DNA of 64,000 nt. It comes from Nectonema munidae (Eukaryota; Nematomorpha; Nectonematoida; Nectonematidae). The notes beneath the pieces were generated by a model. It searched no databases and was not told where the DNA came from. It was given only the letters and a program-made list of their open reading frames with translations. Each line of letters starts with the position of its first letter. The stretch's first letter is position 1. Positions 56,759-64,000 of this stretch are shown here, piece after piece. The position numbers and the translations under genes are program-made. The stretch is taken from assembly GCA_030549495.1 (NCBI GenBank), contig JAUIRK010001006.1:5001-69000 (forward strand). The letters run 5' to 3'.

Positions 56759-56784
56759 TTAATCGCTCTGTCATACTTTTCATT

Positions 56785-57081
56785 GTTATAACCAAGGCTC
56801 GGAGTCGGTGGGAAAATATCCAACGCATACTTCAATTACCTACAAAGAGCCTACTTTGATTAATTCTTAAAAAATTCTGACTGCGACTCAAACTTAATAA
56901 GTTTAACGCCAATTCTTCACTTCCCAATCCGACTAAAGAAAGGCCACTCCATCTACTTGAAAAAGTAAACTATTTTTTTTCATTATTAAAAATACTTAAA
57001 AAGCCTGATCCCGACCCCCTAACTTTATCAGATACCGATTAAGACTCCTAGCACTTTAAAATCTCCCAAACTGGTTATAAC
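56785..57081. repeat. Possible MITE with GTTATAACCA ends
   Basis: GTTATAACCA at 56785-56794 is mirrored by TGGTTATAAC at 57072-57081. Between them is sequence with GGAGTCGG and GACTCC runs related to a patch at 32.8 kb. Ten bases of inverted repeat is weak evidence, but the internal similarity to another locus favours a dispersed repeat. Confidence 0.35.
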
Positions 57082-57554
57082 TCAAAGTAAGTTGTAAAAA
57101 AGTTTCTACATGCATGTTGCATGATTTTTTATAAATGCATGAGTAAATGTTTTTGAAGTTTATTACATGTTAAAAAACACGTTTTTCACCTTTTTGGCTG
57201 CATATTTTATTTATCATTTAATCCAATTGCTTGCCCGCATTCGTATTAATGTATCATATCTTTCCGAAACTATTTTAAGGTTGAACATGGCGAGAAATGA
57301 TATTTTGAAGGGATGATATTGCCATAAGGGAAACAACATTATTAATTGAATATACTGTTGTGTTTTCTAAAGAATGGAAATTGTCAAATAAGTTTTAATT
57401 AAATATACAATTATGTCTTTTACGGAATTAAATTTGCCAAACTGCGAGAAATAATAATTAAAGACTTTCGTGTTAAACAATTTTCTCTCAAAGTTTCAAT
57501 AAATTTTTAGAAAAATCAATAATAAAAGTTGAAAAGGAAAATACCCAGAAATTA

Positions 57555-57715
57555 GTTTTGTTTTATTTATATTTCATTTTTAATTCTATTTTTTCTACGC
57601 GGAGGTTATCACAAAGAAAACGTTGATACGGTAAGTTTTCAACCTCTGTGTAGACAAAAAACGGTATAAAAATTTAGAATTAGAATTTGCAAAAAGAATA
57701 AAAAAATAGAGAAAT
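57555..57715. repeat. Imperfect palindrome (hairpin-forming MITE)
   Basis: CTACGCGGAGGTT near 57595-57607 is mirrored by AACCTCTGTGTAG near 57640-57653, and the match continues outward through AT-rich arms (AATTCTA...TAGAATT). The centre is about 30 bases. It is non-coding, and probably a miniature element or its remains. Confidence 0.5.
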
Positions 57716-58144
57716 AAAATAAAAAAATGTGACTTCGGCATTACCTGCAATAAATTAAAAAAATAGTAGATTCGAATAAAGCACTTCTTTTCTTTTACCC
57801 AATTGCCAGAGCCAACAAAATTAAGAAGTTTTAGTCTTTGAAAATATATTTTTAAAATGACATTGCCTACACCTAAGGCAAAAATCTCTTATTCTTTTTA
57901 ATAAGAAACTTTTTATAAGTATTTCAATAAAAATTTTAATTTTAAGACTAACTGTTATATTTAAATCATTTTTTGACTGGTTTGGTTGATTTTCCCAAAA
58001 AATGAACATCACTACTGAATTCAGCATCCTTGAAAATGGGGATAGCGAAGTTTCCTCAAACTGGTATTTAATAAAATATTTTATTCTTCATCGTAGTTAT
58101 TCATTTAGAATGATAAAATTTGAGTAAATTTTTATTTTTTTATT

Positions 58145-58222
58145 CGTTTAATTTAGAATCCTTGAAAGATCTTATATATTTCCAGGGTTCTGCCAAGGTA
58201 AAAAGGTTAAGAAACGCTGCAG
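58145..58222. mobile_element. hAT end (GCGTTTCTTAACC type)
   Basis: The stretch CTTGAAAGATCTTATATATTT...GGGTTCTGCCAAGGTAAAAAGGTTAAGAAACGCTG is about 80% alike to the split hAT end at 42310-46872. On the opposite strand it starts CAGCGTTTCTTAACC. It lies about 400 bases upstream of the DCAF4-like gene. The opposite end was not found. Confidence 0.65.
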
Positions 58223-58633
58223 CCTACATCACTTCCACATCCATTATATCAAAAGCTGTCCAATTAAAACTACTTTGTGTTTTTTTATCTACTTTATCAT
58301 CATTTTCAAAATGGTGAACTGTAGTGATCAAATTTATTTGTGTGATTGCTATATTCCTTTAAAATAAGTAATCTATTGTTTTTAATAGAAAGAGACATTT
58401 TTATTTAAAACTCGCATTACGTGAGCAATGGTAAATGAAATTCAAAACATAGATCGATGGAATAATTCTTTAAACAAGTCTCCCTTTATGCTTGTGAAAG
58501 ATTAATACATTGAGATACTTTTATGGTATGATACTTACCTTCTTTCGTAGTATCACTAAATGATAAACTTCAAGTCTTAATATTTCATTTTCAAAATGAA
58601 GTAAAACTCATTAACAACCATCCGCAACGTTAA

Positions 58634-59893
58634 ATGACGAAAGAATTGCCTGGCTATTATTATGACTCTGTTATGAAGCGATATTTCAAAGACGTCCCTG
58701 GTTACCATGGTTACAATCCTTTGCCAAAAAGCCTCAAATCGAGTAATAACACCTGCTCGCCCAACGTAAATGAAAAGTGTCTGTCTTCCTTGAATAATAT
58801 CAGAGTGATTTTAGAATGTCGTACCGGGTTAGTTTCAGGAAGAGCTGAACGCTTTTCACTCGACAGGAAGGAAAAAAGCTTTGCACTTCAACTCTTGCTC
58901 AAGGATAATCGACATAAGTTTTACAACCTCCCTTATAAAAATGTCTGCAGACTTGTCTTTGTGCCTAATGAACATTTCATACTTGTCATCACGCGCGATA
59001 GCATGGATTTATTTCAACAACTATTCACCCTGCATCGCTTTCCTGCAGATGGAAAGTGCACAGCTAATCACATAAATGTCCTTGTTGAAAGTTATGCTGG
59101 CAGCTTCAAACTGGATTTCATCGATTCAACAAATCAAATTGTTCTCAAAATTTTTAGAAAAGCTCAACTGTCCCCATTCACAGCTTTTTTCAGAGTCCCC
59201 TCATTTGTTGAAGTGAGATTGGTTGGAATTCCATTCGCAGCAGATGTTTGCAATCAAGACTTCTCCCTATTTGATGTGGTTGTATGTAATACGAATGAAA
59301 ATTCTTCAGCTGTTATAAAACATAAAAATTATTTCAACTTAAAGAAATCTCACTATGTTGATTCCTCCATTATTTCCTGTTCCACCACACAAAAGTGTGT
59401 ATTTTTTGGAACCCGTTCTGGGACACTAATCAAATTTAATTTTGATGAAAAAGGATTCCAAAAATACCAAACGGCAATCAGTGCTGTCTCACGAATCAAT
59501 TCTCCCTCCATTTGTTCGATTATTTCAAACATGTATCACAATATCAATCTCTTGCTAACCGCGCATTTCAACAACCAATTAAATTTATGGGATTTGAGAA
59601 CTTCGAAAAGTGTTGTTAGGAAGTACCCCTGTTATTTCAACGCGAATTCAAATTTAATTTTAAGATTCAACGAATCAACAAATATACTATACTCTGCTTG
59701 TTCTGATAACAAAATTCGCTTCTGGCATATACAGGGTTTCCTTGTATCACAAATCTCTTCTAGTACCTTTCAACTCGACAGCCTTGAAGATGCTCTTTGG
59801 CAGACTCAGAAATGTGCGAATAATTCTTTATTCTTTGTTGGTGACTACAAGGCTGTTGTTTTAAAAGTTCGAAACGATTTAAATATTTCCTGA
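58634..59893 (+). CDS. DCAF4: DCAF4-like WD-repeat protein, 419 aa, intronless
   Basis: DCAF4 proteins are substrate receptors that bring targets to the CUL4-DDB1 ubiquitin ligase. The N-terminal motif KELPGYYYDSVMKRYFKDVP (residues 3-22) followed by YNPLPKS is the signature of the DCAF4 family (human ELPGFYYD..KRYFR). WD-like blades are seen at LLTAHFNNQLNLWDLRTSK (about 306-324) and LYSACSDNKIRFWHIQ (about 352-367). The blades between are diverged, and the family is normally near 490 residues, so this version is shorter. The ATG at 58634 precedes the conserved motif directly. The stop is TGA at 59891-59893. There is no intron and no break, and the base composition is richer than its neighbours. 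It is the only convincing host gene in the window. A retrocopy is possible, but no poly(A) tract follows. Confidence 0.85.
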   Translation: MTKELPGYYYDSVMKRYFKDVPGYHGYNPLPKSLKSSNNTCSPNVNEKCLSSLNNIRVILECRTGLVSGRAERFSLDRKEKSFALQLLLKDNRHKFYNLPYKNVCRLVFVPNEHFILVITRDSMDLFQQLFTLHRFPADGKCTANHINVLVESYAGSFKLDFIDSTNQIVLKIFRKAQLSPFTAFFRVPSFVEVRLVGIPFAADVCNQDFSLFDVVVCNTNENSSAVIKHKNYFNLKKSHYVDSSIISCSTTQKCVFFGTRSGTLIKFNFDEKGFQKYQTAISAVSRINSPSICSIISNMYHNINLLLTAHFNNQLNLWDLRTSKSVVRKYPCYFNANSNLILRFNESTNILYSACSDNKIRFWHIQGFLVSQISSSTFQLDSLEDALWQTQKCANNSLFFVGDYKAVVLKVRNDLNIS

Positions 59894-59916
59894 ATATTTA
59901 AAAGATTTTATCAACA

Positions 59917-59922
59917 AATAAA
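59917..59922 (+). promoter_or_regulatory. Polyadenylation signal AATAAA after the DCAF4-like gene
   Basis: AATAAA occurs 24 bases after the stop codon. It gives the gene a very short 3' untranslated region. AT-rich DNA makes chance matches common, so only the position supports it. Confidence 0.45.
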
Positions 59923-60102
59923 TCTATATGTTATCAATTATAAAACCTTCAATTCTTATTTACTTCCATTTTTAATCTGATTAATCACGTTGCTCTTTTC
60001 AAATGATAAATCCCTAATTATTATTGTAGAAAAGGTGGTTACATTTATACTTTTTTCCAGATTAAGTTCACGTTATTTTTTAAAATGAGTCTTAATTTTA
60101 AA

Positions 60103-60240
60103 TCTATATTATATATAATACTCTAGCGCGTGTGTCTGTGCGTTCACGTAAACTTTCCCTACAATGAAAAATCGCCCACAATTTAATCGTTACGCGTTAC
60201 TTACTAACACGCGTTGTTGCGCGCTACTACATATAATTAG
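60103..60240 (+). mobile_element. Possible Helitron 5' end
   Basis: TCTATATTATATATAATAC is followed by CTCTAGCGCGTGTGTCTGTG and a GC-richer stretch with repeated CGCG motifs. In many arthropod genomes Helitrons begin TCTATATATATAAA... before a GTGTGT-rich run, and this has the same look. No 3' hairpin with CTRR was recognised, so it is only a candidate. Confidence 0.3.
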
Positions 60241-60610
60241 TATTTTTCCCTGATTTTGCTTCAAAAAATATAATATTTTCCTTATAAATTTTTAACAAAC
60301 GCTTCGAAAACATTCTTTACAACGTCTTACGGCAGATGTACCACAAAGAGTTTTACAACATAATGCACAAATTTCTTTCCTTTCTAGATTTTGGATTTTC
60401 ACATTTTTATCTCGCACTACATACCCCGTGCATTTTCTCCGCGACACAGCTATTTTTACATTTTATAGAAAACTTTCAATGAACGAAAACCATATGAAGT
60501 AAACGTAAATTTCCAAAAGCAATCAGTGGATTGATTAAAGAAAAGTTATGAAAAAAATTATTATTACTACTTTAAATTTTGATTACATTCACAAAACTAA
60601 CACGAAAATT

Positions 60611-60624
60611 ATAGATGGCGTTAA
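60611..60624. repeat. ATAGATGGCGTTAA, first of two direct copies
   Basis: This 14-mer recurs in the same orientation at 63175-63188, and each copy is followed within 20-75 bases by a TATATCAGCA motif. The pair encloses the piggyBac relic. Confidence 0.6.
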
Positions 60625-60699
60625 TCTAATATTGTATATCAGCACTTTAAAATATGAACCTTTGAAAAATTTTTATATTTGAAACTAAGTAAAAAAAAT

Positions 60700-62560
60700 A
60701 GAATTAAATTTTATATATTTTTTGTAAAAGCGTAATCAAAAAAAAACTACATATACAGCTTGAGCAGGAAGTTTTTGAATGGTTCTTGCAGATGAAACGA
60801 GAACACTTAGAATAAGTTCTTGTTGTTTTATTTCTTTTACTCAAACATATATAGCAAGCCCCTCTTTTTGAACTTGATTCTTCATTCGTATCATCTTTAT
60901 ATCCATAAAAACTTAATTTGTATAGGAAGTTCAAGAATTGTTGCTCTCACTTTCATGTATTCTTCAGCCAGACGAAAAAGAAGATTTTTTATAAAAAAAA
61001 GTTTCTACCACTTTGTTTAGAGTTCGGAAAATTTTCGGGTAAGTTGTGTCGTGATACAATCCATGTGTTAGGACAAGTAATTTATAAATAATTACAGAAT
61101 GTTGCTAAAGGCCATCTTCTACATGGTTTGTATGATCTGTAGTTTCTTATCATCCTATTAGCAGCATCTACCCCTGATTTAAATTTGTTCTAGTAAAGTA
61201 AACGTTCAGGTTTATAATGTTCTCCCATCGTTTCTATGTTTTTATGTTGGAACGATATAATGTACACTACTTTAAAGTTTCTTTTGGCATGTCTCCTAGG
61301 TATGTAACCACTAAGAGAGGCATAGTCAGAATAAACTGTTTTACTTTCGCATTCAGCAAGTTTTAAGGTCTTGAGATAGTCAGCTTTCAATATTCTTGGG
61401 ATGAATCTTTTGTTTCCGTTTACAGTACCACATAGAGTTATATCCTTTGTTTGACACCAAACTACTAAATCATGGCTGGTAAAAAATCTATCTGTGAAAA
61501 TACCACATCCAGAAGGGACTTGAGTATCTTCAATAAGCCTTTTACAAATATTTATGGCTGAAAAATAAGTACGGTCTGACAGACCAGAAATATAAATTTC
61601 TGGCATCAAACAGTAATAATACTCAGCATCGTTTATATGATAATATTTCAGGCCATAGTGACCCGGCTTTTTAGGGTCATATATTTTCAACGGACAACGT
61701 CCCCTAAAGCTGACAAGTTGTTCATCTATAGTTAGATGTGAGTGAGGTGTCCAGTAAAATGAAAAAACCTTACGAAAATGATCATGTATTTTTCTTATTG
61801 GACTTAACTTATCATTTTTATCTCTTTCACTTTTATCATCAAATGTAATAAAAATATGTATAAGTGTAAACATATTTCTGCCTATACACGCTCTTAAAAA
61901 GGGATTTCCATGAGAAGAAAAGAGATCTGATATTTTAACCTTCTGGTCACAGTTTTGCCCAACATAGAGTAATGAAGAAAAATATGAAAGATCTGAAAAT
62001 TGTGATAGAACGTCTTTAAATTCAAGTGTTTAGGCTTAGGAGACCTAAAATATTTAGTCTTACTACATAAAATAATTAAAAAGAAAAAACTTACGAGTAG
62101 GTTTTCCCCATCTTGTTCGAAGTCATCTCATAAATATATGTGATCAAATTAACGTCAAAGAACAATTTAAAAATTAAATGTCTTTCGTTCTTTCATTGTT
62201 CCCTTAGGGCCAGGTGGATCTCTTAAAAAAGTGTTCCTTATATTTGTCCTATGAGTTCTGCCAAAGATTGAAGAACTTGATTCCCATGAAAAGATAGCCT
62301 TGTCGGGCGCAACTAAACTATCGTCAATAACTTCTGTAGTCTCTGGACATGAGGATTCAGAACTTGAAAAAGAATCTACATCGGAGTCAGAGAAACTCAT
62401 ATCAACAGATGAGGAAGAAGCAGAAGAACTCATACACAATTTTGAAAAGAGGGAAAACGAAAAACAGGAGAAACCGCAATGGGAAAGCGAAAGAGATCAA
62501 ACAAGAAAAAAACAAAAGCAGAATTGTATTCAATGAAACTATAAATTCAATGGAATAACG
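60700..62560 (-). mobile_element. piggyBac relic 3 (coding part only; ends not found)
   Basis: Minus-strand piggyBac coding sequence fills most of this interval, from an acidic N-terminus near 62440 to a Cys-rich C-terminus ending at 60704. Clear terminal repeats with TTAA could not be placed on either side. It is better preserved than the other two piggyBac copies in the core domain. Confidence 0.75.
60704..62439 (-). pseudogene. piggyBac transposase with readable core, broken
   Basis: The N-terminal part reads a Ser/Asp-rich acidic stretch and GRTHRTNIRNTFLRDPPGPK (62439-62167), then VNLITYIYEMTSNK (about 62150-62110). The next block, DLFSSHGNPFLRACIGRNMF, joins directly to an open 227-codon frame (61873-61190) with KLSPIRKIHDHF, HLTIDEQLVSFRGRCPLKIY, HYGLKYY, GCGIFTDRFFTS and GTVNGNKRFIPR. 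The DEQL and TDRFF aspartates of the piggyBac core are present. The C-terminal cysteine-rich domain CYICLSKRN...CSRFICKNHSKT is at 60860-60760. Breaks occur near 62050-62090, where a 50-nt GTAAGT...TTTTAG stretch could be an intron, and between 61190 and 60934. Confidence 0.82.
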
Positions 62561-64000
62561 AAGGAACCAATAATTATGATTGAATATTGGTTTGAGTTGA
62601 AAACAATATAAGAAAGCAAACGCAGATAGAAATGAAAAATGTAAACTGAGATGGATTGATTTGAAATAAGTCATGGATAAACAACAAATAGTAGATAAAT
62701 ATTGAATTATACATTCATTCTAATCATATCATATAACATGCTTCAAGCAAAATAAAAAGAGAATCGTGTGACTGTTTATCATTTGTAAAGGGTTGATGGT
62801 AAATATTCACATGAGAAACTCATGATTGAGTGGGTAGAGGTGGTGTGGTATTTTCATAGATAAAGGAACTATGAGCGAGCAGCTTGGCAGAGTTGAATAT
62901 TTAAATAAAACTTTTCTTTGAGGGAGAGGAATACCTCATTTTGTCGGACATGGAAAACAGTTTTTCTCAAAATATGAAGCAAAAAAACTCAATTTTTATG
63001 ATGATAAAAGGGCAAGATTTAGTTATCCAACGTACTTGATAAGCTTATTTCTTATCCAGTTTCTTAGTTAATTTAAAAAAAAATAGGAAAGCTGAATTTG
63101 AATTAAGTTTTATAAAGGATATTGAGTATCTTTTGCCAAGTACGTACATTTTGATTTATGGAATCATTTAAAATATAGATGGCGTTAAATTAAAATTTTT
63201 AAAAGTAGAGTAAAAGTTTGTAAATATATGAATTTAGATCCTCTATATCAGCATGAAAATTAGTATAAAGTCAAGTTGAATTTTATTTAATTATAACAAA
63301 ACAATCTAGTTCATTGTTTACAATTTTTCGAATTCACTTTACTCAATTTTTATTTCCTTATATATATAAAATCGCGGATAAAATACATTGAGTACGTTTC
63401 GGTGTAAGTGCAGAAAGACATGTAATGCGAGGGTTAGATGATACAAGGGTTAGGTGCTCAATTGACGCCCTTGCAAAAAAATCTCAATGAATGAAAGGGT
63501 TTGAATTTGTGCTTCTCAGAGCTCGCCAACATACTTCATCGAGATGTCCTAGAAGACGTTGCACCTCTTTATTCTCCAGCGATGTCCTTTCAATCTGTTC
63601 AGTGTTAGTTTGAGTTCATGGATCTACGTCGAATTGCAGATGATTGAATGCTCTTTCCTGCTAACCAACATTGGGTTAGCCTTTCATATGTACGGCGTTG
63701 GTTCAAGCGGATTCATCCATTCACTATCCGTGCACAAGTTGAATATAGAGGTTTTAGGTTTTAGCAAATTAGAGATTTTTAATCACTTACATATTGCTCA
63801 TTTTTGACGAAGTTTTGTAAAATCATTTTTTAACGTCGTTTCGATGAGTGAAATACCTACTGACTAGTCATTAAAACTAACTAACTAATACTTGATAAAC
63901 TTATTTTAATAATTAATAATAATAAAAAAGAACTCTTAGGATCGAAAAAGCATGGTGTGATAGTGCAACATCACCCACCTATCGATATTATACTATCTAA
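62560..64000. other. Intergenic DNA, no supported gene
   Basis: The stretch 62560-63400 is AT-rich and featureless apart from the second ATAGATGGCGTTAA copy (63175-63188). The stretch 63400-63800 is less AT-rich and has several mid-length frames on both strands, but none has a motif I recognise. It could be part of an exon or of an unidentified element running off the right edge. Confidence 0.45.

Noticed and set aside
62300-62558. Two overlapping plus-strand frames rich in Glu and Lys
   Set aside because: They are the complement of the Ser/Asp-rich N-terminus of the piggyBac transposase and have no motif of their own.

Overview
The window looks like gene-poor, AT-rich nuclear DNA from an animal, most likely an arthropod or a similar invertebrate. 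The evidence is a dense mixture of CR1/L2-, jockey- and LOA/I-type LINEs, a Penelope-like fragment, several hAT and piggyBac transposons, a Mutator-like transposase fragment, and one recognisable animal gene, an intronless DCAF4-like WD-repeat gene near the right end. There are no bacterial-style operons, no recognisable RNA genes and no CRISPR arrays. The taxon cannot be fixed from the sequence alone.

Layout. Bases 1-2792 hold the 3' part of a CR1/L2-like LINE with an intact endonuclease-reverse transcriptase frame that runs off the left edge. Its short pyrimidine tail passes straight into a perfect (TCA)n microsatellite of about 7.76 kb (2793-10553). Bases 10554-26300 are mostly anonymous AT-rich DNA with decayed transposons: a possible transposon protein scrap (13.3 kb), a piggyBac relic (15.7-18.5 kb) split by an inverted-repeat element, hAT ends, a Mutator-like transposase fragment (22.2-22.6 kb), a Penelope-like fragment beside a hammerhead-like motif (23.3-23.9 kb), and LINE scraps. 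Bases 26.3-30.9 kb hold a nearly complete two-ORF LINE with a few breaks in ORF2.

Bases 31-41.6 kb are almost wholly LINE remains: an antisense RT piece, two same-strand copies of a LOA/I-like LINE (zinc-knuckle ORF1, then EN, RT, RNase H), a 416-bp retroposon with a 12-bp target duplication, and a foldback element built from TTCATCG motifs. Bases 42-54 kb show repeated nesting: a 4.4-kb hAT with an 8-bp duplication sits inside the end of another hAT; hAT miniatures with 8-bp duplications sit in or beside an OTU-like relic; another hAT has split a LINE RNase H domain and was itself entered by a foldback element with a 10-bp duplication. Bases 54.6-56.8 kb are a TTAA-flanked piggyBac. The DCAF4-like gene follows at 58.6-59.9 kb, and a further piggyBac relic at 60.7-62.5 kb.

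The genes do not form a pathway. The window is mainly a record of element insertions around one host gene. The observations most worth following are the very long perfect microsatellite abutting a LINE tail, and a set of three inverted-repeat elements whose arms are each built from a different reiterated short motif.
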